Counted from the first letter of the stretch, positions 27,890 through 35,668 are shown. The stretch: 64,000 bases of DNA from Bacteroidota bacterium (GCA_023386555.1 JAEWJK010000003.1:124001-188000), one strand, 5' to 3'. A program made the numbers and translations. The notes: a model not told the origin generated them from the sequence alone.

Positions 27890-27958
27890 ATAGCTACAGC
27901 CTTTAGGCTGTAGACGAAATGAACAAATCTTAAAACCGGGCTTTAGCCCTGACCTTTT
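27890..27958. repeat. R2 element, copy 2
   Basis: Same two hairpins as copy 1 (CTACAGCC/GGCTGTAG and GGGCTTTAGCCC). Confidence 0.8.
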
Positions 27959-27972
27959 CTTTTTTTGCAGCC

Positions 27973-27996
27973 TTTGTTGGTGTTGTCACCGACAAA
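27973..27996. repeat. R1 hairpin copy 2
   Basis: Arms TTTGTTGGTG and CACCGACAAA; one mismatch relative to the perfect palindrome. Confidence 0.75.
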
Positions 27997-28040
27997 TGAT
28001 TGTAATCCAAAAACAACTCTTTTGTTTTAAACTTTATTTG

Positions 28041-28314
28041 TTCTTTTCTCTTGATAGAAAAGAACCAAAAGATCAAGAATGGATGATAGTACAGCACATC
28101 CATTCGACGCTATGATGTGGCTGCGTCTCATCTGTTGATTTGACTGTTGATCTTTATTGAACGGCTTCGCTGTTTGGGTCGCTGAAGGTGTAGCAGCGTG
28201 AGACTGCTCGCTTTTTCTGCGTAAGCTGTTTGCTACCTTTTATTTTCCTTGACGCAGAAAAAGATGCAGGTGAGATGGCTGATGGTGTAACAGCGTAAGG
28301 ATCTTTGCTGAGGC
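28041..28314 (+). repeat. R4 element, copy C
   Basis: The start hairpin is TTCTTTTCTCTTGATAGAAAAGAA, so the arms differ from copies A and B but still pair, which suggests compensatory change. A truncated R3 start (AATAACCTATGCCC) follows. Confidence 0.78.
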
Positions 28315-28369
28315 ACTCGTTGAGGTTTCTGTTAAGGGTTGAATGAAGCCAGGGAAATAACCTATGCCC

Positions 28370-28391
28370 TTGTTGGTGTTGTCACCAACAA
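28370..28391. repeat. R1 hairpin copy 3
   Basis: TTGTTGGTG and CACCAACAA around TTGT, 71 bp before the caspase gene's stop codon. Confidence 0.8.
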
Positions 28392-28461
28392 ATGATTGTA
28401 ATCCAAAGCCAGGTAGCATATTTTATCAATGGCTAGCTGTAAATTGGATGGGCAATAGTGC

Positions 28462-30771
28462 CTATCGCTTCACAAAAATAAAATCGCCGCCCTCATCCCC
28501 TGCTTCTTTGATCTCGCCGAACTGCGGCACCTGCCCATTTGCACTATTGTTGATCACAGCTGTACGGAAACTGGAGAACAGTTGCTCGGCCGATAGGTAT
28601 TTCTCGGGATTCTGTTTCAACCGCTTCACCAGGTATTCAATAAATACGCTTTTATCGGGCACTTCTTTTAACGCACCACTGGTCATTGCTTTCCTGCTGG
28701 GCAGCTCAAATAACTGCCTGATGGCTGTAGGTGCATCAGCATTTAAAGAACGGGTTTTGAGAATGCTGCCGGCAAAGCAGGCATCTGTGATCAGCAAGGT
28801 ATGTTTACCCGGCATCAGGCCAATGTATTCTTTCAGGTCGGCATTACTCAGCCACGAAGCCCTGTTCTTTACATAGGCATCGGCAGGATACCAGTATCCC
28901 TGCTTTCTTACCTCGTCCCAGTTGCCGTGCCCGGCATAAAACACCAGGAGATTATCGGCAGGTTTTATACGAACAGCCAGTGCTTCAAAAGCGTCGAACA
29001 CCTCCTGGCGGGAGGGGTTTTTAAGCAATTTTACATTGGCTTTATCAAAAGTATACCGGGTGGTGAGTACATCGGCGAGGCTGGTGGCATCGGCAACAGG
29101 GTTTTCCAGGTCGGGTATGGCCGGATCAAGATAGTCCTGCACGCCAATGATCAATGCATAAAACTTACCAGGCTGCTCTATTTCGGTGGCACCCACCGGT
29201 ACAATATCATTTACCCGTATGGTGGATGCTGCCCGCTTTACTACGAACTCGTAACTGCCTTTATTCATCCTGATATCGGTTGCCTGCACCACGATATTAT
29301 TATCCCCAATACCCAGGGGAACATCTACGCTGAAATTACCCTCGGCATCTATATTGGCGGCAATACTATTGGCCGTTACCTCGTACAAAGCACTTTCGTC
29401 GGTTACCTTACCGGTTACTTTTACCATCTTTTTATCCTGTGTTACCTGAAGGCCCCTGGTATCTGAAGGCTGAAGGATGATGATATTGGGTGGTTGACGG
29501 TCTACCTTGTTTTTCGCAGCAATATCCCCGTCTATATCAGCTGCCAGCTTTTCACCCAAACGTACATAATCAATGTTACCTGCCCTGGCAGCAGAATCCT
29601 TTGCAATCAAGGCTGTTTTACGTGCCTTATCCAGCCAGCCTGATTTGTATTCGATCTTTGCTTTCAGGAAGATATACCAGTACCGCGGAGCCTGTTGTAT
29701 GGCACGATCTATCCAGGCAAGTGCCCGGCCCAGGTCTTTATCATTATCATAGTAATACTGCGCTGCGGTCATCAGGTATTTATCTATCTTCCCTTCTTTT
29801 TCCGCATCATCAATACTTTTCATTACCACCGCATCATAATCGCATTTAACCGGTAGTAAATAAGACGCATTATTTATGTCGAACTTCAACCAGAACATTT
29901 TCTGATCAGCCGCCAAGCGGTAAAAATCTATTGCATAACCATGAACGGCGCTGCTGAGAAAAGATTCATACGCTGTTTTGGAAAGCGGTACACTGCCGGA
30001 GAATCCATTGCCTTTTACCAGCAGCTGGCCCGCATTTATATCGGGAGAAATATTGTACTCGCCGGGAGAAAGATTGATGCCGCCCAGTTCCACCGGATGT
30101 TTTAGTATGAGCTGCCCTCCCTCGAACTGTACTTCGTTGATACTTGCCGGTGACGAATGATAGCTGTAAGCAATCTCCGAAAGACCCACTACCTGGCTGG
30201 ATGTAACCACACCAGCAGGACGATCTGTTGCCACAGGCCGTGAAAAAGGTAGCTCTACCAGTACTTTTTCGAGCGCCAGCTGGATGACGCCTTTGCCGGC
30301 ACCTGCTTTCCGGGGTTTTACGGTAAAGGTCTCTATCGTATTATCGAGGGCAACCGGTGTTACAGTAAGTTTTACGGCCTCTTTGGAGGCATCATATTTT
30401 GAAACATTCCCTCCCAGGTTGAGGTCTGTATTCAATGCAATATCCCAGGAAAACTTTCCCGGCCAGGTGTAAATAATATAGGTTCCTTTTGCTACGGTTT
30501 TACCACTGATGACCACGTCATCATCAAATGTGATCTTAGTGCCGTCGTTTGTACCTGTTCTCCATATTTTGTCATAAGGAAATAAAGCATTCTCCTCTCC
30601 AAACAGCAGCCTGTTACGACGCATCAGCCTTGAATAGCTCACAGTAACTTTGGTGAAGCCGAGGTCTGCTGCTATCACTTCTTTCGGACTGGGTGCCGGT
30701 ATTCTCACCTGTGATTGAATGCTGGCCATCGATGCAGCCAGCACGAACAGGGTTAGTACAATATGCTTCAT
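28462..30771 (-). CDS. exported DUF2911 - TPR-like - Ig-like - caspase (C14) fusion protein
   Basis: 769 residues from ATG at 30771 (signal peptide MKHIVLTLFVLAASMASIQSQ; a start at 30813 is less likely). DUF2911 ~25-190 (KVTVSYSRLMRRNRLLFGEE; KIWRTGTNDGTKITF), a second DUF2911-like or linker region, TPR-like ~340-440, an Ig-like/Big-type part ~455-545, and a caspase domain ~555-769. Catalytic His is in LLVFYAGHGNW and Cys in LLITDACFAGSI. More G+C-rich than the neighbouring backbone genes. Function unknown; bacterial caspase homologues act in proteolysis or immunity, but the leader here implies periplasmic location. Confidence 0.85.
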   Translation of the reverse strand: MKHIVLTLFVLAASMASIQSQVRIPAPSPKEVIAADLGFTKVTVSYSRLMRRNRLLFGEENALFPYDKIWRTGTNDGTKITFDDDVVISGKTVAKGTYIIYTWPGKFSWDIALNTDLNLGGNVSKYDASKEAVKLTVTPVALDNTIETFTVKPRKAGAGKGVIQLALEKVLVELPFSRPVATDRPAGVVTSSQVVGLSEIAYSYHSSPASINEVQFEGGQLILKHPVELGGINLSPGEYNISPDINAGQLLVKGNGFSGSVPLSKTAYESFLSSAVHGYAIDFYRLAADQKMFWLKFDINNASYLLPVKCDYDAVVMKSIDDAEKEGKIDKYLMTAAQYYYDNDKDLGRALAWIDRAIQQAPRYWYIFLKAKIEYKSGWLDKARKTALIAKDSAARAGNIDYVRLGEKLAADIDGDIAAKNKVDRQPPNIIILQPSDTRGLQVTQDKKMVKVTGKVTDESALYEVTANSIAANIDAEGNFSVDVPLGIGDNNIVVQATDIRMNKGSYEFVVKRAASTIRVNDIVPVGATEIEQPGKFYALIIGVQDYLDPAIPDLENPVADATSLADVLTTRYTFDKANVKLLKNPSRQEVFDAFEALAVRIKPADNLLVFYAGHGNWDEVRKQGYWYPADAYVKNRASWLSNADLKEYIGLMPGKHTLLITDACFAGSILKTRSLNADAPTAIRQLFELPSRKAMTSGALKEVPDKSVFIEYLVKRLKQNPEKYLSAEQLFSSFRTAVINNSANGQVPQFGEIKEAGDEGGDFIFVKR

Positions 30772-30829
30772 CAGGGTATGGTTTTGATACAGGAAAAGTA
30801 GGTAATTTTTCACCAGGCTGCAAACCGAA

Positions 30830-30850
30830 TGTTGGTGTTGTCACCAACAA
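30830..30850. repeat. R1 hairpin copy 4
   Basis: TGTTGGTG and CACCAACA around TTGT, just upstream of the caspase gene (start 30771) on the minus strand. It may lie in that gene's leader. Confidence 0.75.
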
Positions 30851-30895
30851 ATGATTGCGAATCCGAAGCCTCTTTTTTCTTTTGCTAAGAAATCC

Positions 30896-30932
30896 AAGCA
30901 CCCTTCAGAATAATGCTGAAAGAAGGGTGCTT
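30896..30932 (-). terminator. strong hairpin between RidA and caspase genes
   Basis: AAGCACCCTTC (30896-30906) pairs with GAAGGGTGCTT (30922-30932). The T tract after it is short on the minus strand (GGATTTCTT), so it may be a weak terminator for the RidA gene or an RNA structure. Confidence 0.5.
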
Positions 30933-30966
30933 AGATGGTATTGATCATGAAATGATAACTACCTGC

Positions 30967-31395
30967 TTATTTTGGCAGATGCGCCACTACTTCAATCTCT
31001 AACTTTGCCTCGGGCATAAACAGCCTGCTCACCTGTACCCAGCTTGAGGCTGGATAATCTCCATTGTATATTTTCTTTCGGAGGTTATTGAAACTTTTCA
31101 TCTCCTCTATATCTGTAGTAAAAATGGTTTCTTTCACCACGTTCTGAAGAGTAGCGCCATAGTGGGCTAAACTTTTCTCTATTACTCTATACACATGCTG
31201 TACATCTTTCTCTGTGATGTTAACCGCTACTGTTCCGGAGACATATAATATATTATCCACTTTCACTACTTGTGCATAGCCACCAGTGGTATCCTGCTGC
31301 CCGAGGTGGAAATGAAATTTATCTTTCTGTATGTTTTTCTGTGCCAGTACAGGGATCGCTGCTGTTACTAAAATCGCTAAGATTAATTGTTTCAT
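30967..31395 (-). CDS. exported RidA/YjgF-family protein
   Basis: 142 residues from ATG at 31395, chosen because it gives a signal peptide (MKQLILAILVTAAIPVLAQ). RidA fold: AQVVKVDNILYVSGTVAVNI, VYRVIEKSLAHYGATLQNVV, TTDIEEMKSFNNLRKKIY and WVQVSRLFMPEAKLEIEVVA. The conserved Arg that binds the imine/keto acid in true RidA aligns with the Q/R region of WVQVSRL, so deaminase activity is uncertain. Export to the periplasm is unusual for the family. Confidence 0.82.
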   Translation of the reverse strand: MKQLILAILVTAAIPVLAQKNIQKDKFHFHLGQQDTTGGYAQVVKVDNILYVSGTVAVNITEKDVQHVYRVIEKSLAHYGATLQNVVKETIFTTDIEEMKSFNNLRKKIYNGDYPASSWVQVSRLFMPEAKLEIEVVAHLPK

Positions 31396-31524
31396 GTTTT
31401 GGTTATTACTTATGCCGCAAAGTATAAACAATACAAAAGGCAGGGCTTCCGATCATCCGTTTTCACAGATCCTTATCATTTGGCTGAGACATCAGATTGT
31501 TTTGTGGGACGAACTAAGGCAACG

Positions 31525-31555
31525 GGGATGACATCCTTTAGAAGGATGTCATCCC
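31525..31555. repeat. perfect 14-bp-arm hairpin
   Basis: Arms GGGATGACATCCTT (31525-31538) and AAGGATGTCATCCC (31542-31555), loop TAG, followed by TTTTC. Too perfect for chance; resembles the palindromic intergenic repeats of this region. Confidence 0.8.
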
Positions 31556-31577
31556 TTTTCACATTACTAACGCAGCC

Positions 31578-31601
31578 TTTGCTGGTGTTGTCATCAACAA
31601 A
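31578..31601. repeat. R1 hairpin copy 5
   Basis: TTTGCTGGTG and CATCAACAAA around TTGT, two mismatches from the perfect stem. Confidence 0.7.
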
Positions 31602-31641
31602 CATCTATGTATTTATTCGCTAGATATTTTGGGACCTAACT

Positions 31642-31710
31642 AATAGCTACAGCCTTTAGGCTGTAGACAAAATGAATAAATCTTAAAACCGGGCCTTAGC
31701 CCTGATCTTC
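31642..31710. repeat. R2 element, copy 3
   Basis: CTACAGCC/GGCTGTAG hairpin, then GGGCCTTAGCCC, near-identical to the 27.3- and 27.9-kb copies. Confidence 0.8.
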
Positions 31711-31739
31711 TCTTTTATTCTGTTCTTTTCTCTACAGCC

Positions 31740-31763
31740 TTTGTTGGTGTTGTCACCAACAAA
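31740..31763. repeat. R1 hairpin copy 6
   Basis: Perfect palindrome: arms TTTGTTGGTG and CACCAACAAA around TTGT. Confidence 0.85.
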
Positions 31764-31801
31764 TGATTGGTAAAAAACTTTTATAACGACAGTCGTTTAC
31801 T

Positions 31802-32119
31802 TGTTCTTTTCTCTTGATAGAAAAGAACCAAAGAATGGATGAAAATACAGCACATCCATTCGACGCTTTGATGTGGCTGTATCGCATCTGTTGATTTGGC
31901 TGTGTTCTTTATTGAACGGCTTCGCTGTTTGGGTCGCTGAAGGTGTAGCAGCGTGAGACTGCTCGCTTTGCTCACGAAGCATTTATTCAAGAATATGGTG
32001 TTCGCGAATCCTTCGGATTTTTCTGCGTAGACTTTTTTTATACTGAGCATTTCTTTATGCAGAAAAAGATGCAGGTGAGATGGCTGATGGTGTAACAGCG
32101 TAATGATCTTTGCTGAGGC
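31802..32119 (+). repeat. R4 element, copy D (with an internal insertion)
   Basis: Starts TTCTTTTCTCTTGATAGAAAAGAA, like copies C and E. Between ACTGCTCGCTTTG and TTTTTCTGCG it carries ~50 extra bases (CTCACGAAGCATTTATTC... ending CGCGAATCCTTCGGA), a sequence also seen in altered position in copy E. Confidence 0.78.
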
Positions 32120-32155
32120 ACTTGTTGAGGTTCTGTTAAGGGTTGAATGAAGCCA

Positions 32156-32249
32156 GGGCAATAACCTGTCAGGTTTAGCCTTTTTATCTTCATGCAAATT
32201 GATGCCAGCAGTGCTGCTATCATCTTAACCTGACAGGTTGTGGTAAGAT
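32156..32249. repeat. R3 element, copy 3
   Basis: AACCTGTCAGGTT and AACCTGACAGGTT palindromes with the inner GCCAGCAGTGCTGC hairpin. Confidence 0.8.
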
Positions 32250-32306
32250 GCTAGGGCACTCGTTGAGGCTTCTATTAAGTGTTGAATGATTAGAGGCTGA
32301 GAATTA

Positions 32307-32328
32307 TTGTTGGTCACAAGACCAACAA
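32307..32328. repeat. R1 variant hairpin
   Basis: TTGTTGGTC and GACCAACAA around ACAA, perfect 9-bp arms. Confidence 0.7.
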
Positions 32329-32386
32329 GGGAGAAGGTTTCTGTTATTGCAAAGGGATATCTTGAACTAATTAAAATAAAGCTTAC

Positions 32387-32596
32387 TCATATATTATCTT
32401 CCTGGATGCCGGGAAGGCCCAGCAGATCGAAGATGATCTTTACCTGCAACGCTGTATAATACCTGCCGTTGCGTTTACCTACTGTAACTGCATGGGGTTT
32501 TAGCCAGCGGTTCATGGTTTTGTTGGTAACGGAATAGATGTTACACAGCTCTCCTATTGTATAGGGCTTTATTTCGATGCGGGTGTTGAGTTCCAT
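32387..32596 (-). CDS. small HTH (MerR/excisionase-like) DNA-binding protein
   Basis: 69 residues. Reads like a winged-helix HTH_17-type protein: PYTIGELCNIYSVTNKTMNRWL is the HTH, then a basic wing (KRNGRYYTALQVKIIFDLLG). Follows the XRE-ImmA regulator by 23 bp on the same strand. Small HTH proteins of this kind occur in mobile elements and defence islands; no target is suggested by the sequence. Confidence 0.72.
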   Translation of the reverse strand: MELNTRIEIKPYTIGELCNIYSVTNKTMNRWLKPHAVTVGKRNGRYYTALQVKIIFDLLGLPGIQEDNI

Positions 32597-32619
32597 ATAA
32601 TAAATGTTTGCAGCCAGGG

Positions 32620-33657
32620 TTATTGAATGTTGTGTATTTGCCTGAACTCGGATGTATGCATACCGAGTTTTTTTGCGAGTTGCGGAATGCTTAATTGCTT
32701 TTTATCGAGATAACGGTTGATCAACTGCTTTGTGCGTTGTGGTTGTTCCGGTGGTATGTTTAACTCCGGCGGTTCATGCCTTCTTAAACCGAGATGATTG
32801 AACTGGTCTATTAAATAACGCTTCTGGTTGGGTGTGATCAACCCGAGATCATCGGCACGGTAGAGTAAGGCTATCATAGATACTTTCCATTTCTTTTTTA
32901 GTTCGGCAAGGGTGGCAAGGTTAATACCGTTACTGAAATCTGCCATGATATGTTCTTCGGGCATGAGCAGCTCTGCAGCAAAGAGATTGGCTTCATGATT
33001 TATATCTCTTGCTGCATCAAGTGCTGTGTTAGTATGCATCACAAGATGCCCTAATTCGAAAGCAAGGGAGAAGCGTTGTTTATCGCCCTGCAATACTTTG
33101 TTCAGACAGATCACGGGGATGTTGTTAGTGGTGAAAATGGTGCGACTATCTATCCGCTCTGAAGGAAAAGGTAATGAAGCTATCAATACACCGTTCTCTT
33201 CGAGCAGGCATGTTATATTCTCAATAACAGGTTGTTCAATATTCCATAACCTGCGCAGTTTAATGGCAGCTTTTGCGGGTGTAATGGCCGGGTTAATTTC
33301 TATATTGGGTAAAGCTGTTGATTTTGGTTTGAGCATTGTTGTAAGTTCTGATAGCTGAAGCCTGAGGATATTGATGGTTGCATTTGCCTGGCTGAGTAGT
33401 TTTGGTGACACTATTGCTCTTTTTCTATAGGCAAGGTGCTGTGGTAATGGTTCGCCCTGCTGATAGAAAAATTCGAGCGGATATGTTGCCTGTTTTGCAA
33501 TTGAAGCCATGAGTTGCGCTGTAAGGGGATAATTATTGTTTTCTATTTTGCTCATCAGCCCTTTTGATATACCGATAGCATCGGCGAGATCTGCCTGGGA
33601 AAACCCACGGCTCTCTCTTGCTATGCTGATCATGTGTGGGTTGAAAAATGCGGTCAT
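32620..33657 (-). CDS. XRE-family regulator with ImmA/IrrE peptidase-like domain
   Basis: 345 residues. N-terminal XRE HTH ~5-60 (MISIARESRGFSQADLADAI; SKGLMSKIENNNYPL), a linker with a YRKR stretch, and an ImmA/IrrE domain ~130-260. The zinc motif is RFSLAFELGHLVMH: the usual HELGH reads FELGH, so the first zinc-ligand His is Phe. The later motif NHEANLFAAELLMPE is normal. Such proteins repress mobile elements or defence genes and are relieved by ImmA-type cleavage; here catalysis may be lost. It sits between repeats, 740 bp from the end of the defence-like operon, and could regulate it. Confidence 0.88.
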   Translation of the reverse strand: MTAFFNPHMISIARESRGFSQADLADAIGISKGLMSKIENNNYPLTAQLMASIAKQATYPLEFFYQQGEPLPQHLAYRKRAIVSPKLLSQANATINILRLQLSELTTMLKPKSTALPNIEINPAITPAKAAIKLRRLWNIEQPVIENITCLLEENGVLIASLPFPSERIDSRTIFTTNNIPVICLNKVLQGDKQRFSLAFELGHLVMHTNTALDAARDINHEANLFAAELLMPEEHIMADFSNGINLATLAELKKKWKVSMIALLYRADDLGLITPNQKRYLIDQFNHLGLRRHEPPELNIPPEQPQRTKQLINRYLDKKQLSIPQLAKKLGMHTSEFRQIHNIQ

Positions 33658-33937
33658 ATCCGTTCTATTTGTTAGCTAATTTATTTAGCTTTTTTGTATT
33701 ATTTCCAAAAAAGTTTCCAAATATGTTTACAGCACCCGCTATTTTCTTTCATAAATAATTCAGGCAAATGGGGTTAGGAAATTATCCACAGGAAGAGACC
33801 AGGAGGGCTGAAAATTAATATTATTTGTTTTTATAATGGGAAGCCGTAGTTTATATAGGGAAATTGTGGAGTGTCGGGGTTGGATCGGAGTTGAGTCGGA
33901 GTCTGGACGGAGTCTGACCAGGTTTGCTACTATCCCT

Positions 33938-33960
33938 TTTGCTGGTGGCTCACCAACAAA
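33938..33960. repeat. R1 hairpin copy 7
   Basis: TTTGCTGGTG and CACCAACAAA around GCT. Confidence 0.75.
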
Positions 33961-34000
33961 TGATTGGGAGAAGAGGTTGTATAACGAATCGTTTTACTTG

Positions 34001-34333
34001 TTCTTTTCTCTTGATAGAAAAGAACCAAAAGTTGCCTCACGAAGCTTAGTATTTTACTGGTGTTCGCGAATGCAAAGCATTTCAAGAACGCCTGAAGAAC
34101 AACATCCTGTACGTACGGGATTCAGGAGCCTTGATGAGGCTGCTGGTTATATGTTGATTTGGCTGGGGTTCTTTATTGTACTGTTTCGCTGTTTGGGTTG
34201 CTGAAGGTGTAGCAGTGTGGAACTGCTCGCTTTTTCTGCGTAAGCTATTTTTTATACTGAGCATTTCGGCAGGCAGAAAAAGATGCAGGTGAGAAGGTTG
34301 GAGGTGTGGCAGCGTAATGATTTTTGCTGAGGC
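34001..34333 (+). repeat. R4 element, copy E
   Basis: Starts TTCTTTTCTCTTGATAGAAAAGAA, carries the CACGAAGC...TTCGCGAATGC insert near its beginning (in copy D it is near the end), and closes with the TTTTTCTGC/GCAGAAAAA hairpin. Confidence 0.75.
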
Positions 34334-34401
34334 ATTAGTTGATTGTACAACGAAGGTTGCATTGAACTTGTTCTGAGGTAAGCGTAATTAAAATACCTGA
34401 T

Positions 34402-34795
34402 TTATTTCCGTCCCAAATCAGCAGGGTTTTCACCCCAGGCTTTTGTTTCCCATTTTAACACCGGGTTACTGTAATCATTACTCTCTAACCATTTCACAGC
34501 TCTGTGTAACATATCGAATAGGTGCTTATCTTCCATGCAGCATTACGCATATACTCGGATAAACCGGCTCACCAATGATCTGCAATTGCTCTTCTGTAAG
34601 ATCACTTATAAATGCAGACTCATTGCCGTAATGTTTTTCATGTCCATCCTGCAAGGCCTGTTGTGCCATTGCCATTGTTTTAAAGGCTTTATACTTTGCA
34701 TCTTTATATCCATGAATGGCGGCCTTGCATTGATCCCAATCCTCAAAAACACCTGTGGTCCTGCCTTTCCAGACAACGTATATCTTCTTTGCCAT
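34402..34795 (-). pseudogene. rnhA: RNase HI (viroplasmin/RNase H type) with its catalytic core deleted
   Basis: Two open pieces. 34526-34795 (89 aa) is a complete N-terminal viroplasmin/hybrid-binding domain (KKIYVVWKGRTTGVFEDWDQ; KYKAFKTMAMAQQALQDG) that reaches GEPVYPSICV, where family members continue into the RNase H fold, then stops after MLHGR. 34402-34536 (44 aa, other frame, 11-bp overlap) reads HLFDMLHRAVKWLESNDYSN...LKWETKAWGENPADLGRK, which matches the extreme C-terminus of the same proteins. The ~110-120 residues between, with all catalytic acidic residues, are missing, so it is an internal deletion with frameshift. Last gene of the long minus-strand operon. Confidence 0.78.
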
Positions 34796-35668
34796 TTAGG
34801 GATGATTATATAATTGTCTTAACTCATCAACTGAATAATACACGTTGTGTTGATTCTTTCTATGGAGCATTCTGTGACAGTTTGAGCATACCAAAGACAG
34901 ATCATCTAAACTAGTAATTCTCACACCTCTAGCTATCGGTTGCTTATGATGACATTCAATAAACCCTCTACCTAAGTTTGGATACCGGGATGCAAAATCA
35001 AAATCACAAACTTCGCAATACAAACTATTGCTTAAAGCAGCCCTTTCTTTTTTTAAAGCAACCAGCATACTGCTTCTCTCTCTTTGTTTATGCATTTTTA
35101 AAAACTCCCTCTCTCTCCCTTCTTCAGCAGTAAGTAATTCTTCATCCGGGAGCTCTATTGATGAATTGTTTACAAGGTCAATTAAAGAGGCATCAATATT
35201 TTGAAAAAGATTCCAGAAATAGTTTTGAACTACGCTAATACCCGGCTGTGTACGGTTACTTAATTCCAGGGTTTCAATTTTGCAAATCTGTCCCCTATTT
35301 GCTTTAAAAAAATTCCATTCAGTAGGCCTATATATCCCTTGTGGAGACCGACCAATAACCATCACCAATCGCTTATAAGGGTGGGTTGAGTTCAAATCTC
35401 TTTCTACATTCTCATTCAGCGGTGTAACAATATGTGTTATATAAATACCCCCTGGACTTATAATATTATCATTTAAAGTTTGATAGATTAATATACAGTC
35501 CCCAATCCTGGGTTTGGAATAATTTGTAGGATACCATTTCTCGTTGTCTGGAAAATGTAAATAGAAAATATCACCCACATCGTATTCCATATATGCCCAG
35601 GCTGTACCATTATCTCTTTTAACATTCTTAACCCAGCGTAAATCTTGTGCAGAAAGTGCATTTCTCAT
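34796..35668 (-). CDS. HNH endonuclease with possible modified-base-reading N-terminal domain
   Basis: 290 residues. The C-terminal ~75 residues are an HNH nuclease: YCEVCDFDFASRYPNLGRGF, ECHHKQPIARG, then LSLVCSNCHRMLHR (two CxxC zinc pairs, HH catalytic centre), as in McrA-like and type IV enzymes. The N-terminal ~150 residues (VGDIFYLHFPDNEKWYPTNY; GDCILIYQT; GGIYITHIV) look like a PUA/EVE-like beta fold that in such proteins reads modified bases; this is inference. Stop codon and next start are contiguous (34796/34795), and it follows the unknown gene by 14 bp, so it is part of the operon. Confidence 0.82.
   Translation of the reverse strand: MRNALSAQDLRWVKNVKRDNGTAWAYMEYDVGDIFYLHFPDNEKWYPTNYSKPRIGDCILIYQTLNDNIISPGGIYITHIVTPLNENVERDLNSTHPYKRLVMVIGRSPQGIYRPTEWNFFKANRGQICKIETLELSNRTQPGISVVQNYFWNLFQNIDASLIDLVNNSSIELPDEELLTAEEGREREFLKMHKQRERSSMLVALKKERAALSNSLYCEVCDFDFASRYPNLGRGFIECHHKQPIARGVRITSLDDLSLVCSNCHRMLHRKNQHNVYYSVDELRQLYNHP

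Larger units (their letters stand above)
26695..28461. other. 1.77-kb gene-free zone made of structured dispersed repeats
   Basis: No credible gene. Three copies of the R4 element (starts 26828, 27406, 28041) are interleaved with R1, R2 and R3 modules in a mosaic of about 580-635-bp units. Individual modules are listed separately. Short ORFs here are repeat-derived and not kept as genes. Confidence 0.85.
33658..34401. other. gene-free zone between the XRE-ImmA gene and the RNase H remnant
   Basis: Holds R1 copy 7 (33938-33960) and R4 copy E (34001-34333). Just before, 33877-33917 has short irregular repeats of GGAGTTGAGTC/GGAGTCTGGAC. A 122-codon plus-strand ORF here is composed largely of repeat DNA and is not called. 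Confidence 0.6.

Noticed and set aside
31781..32197. A 138-codon minus-strand ORF as a gene
   Set aside because: It lies entirely within R4/R3 repeat DNA and the reading frame is not kept in the other copies.
33836..34204. A 122-codon plus-strand ORF
   Set aside because: Runs through R1 and R4 repeats; composition and frame are not shared by other copies.
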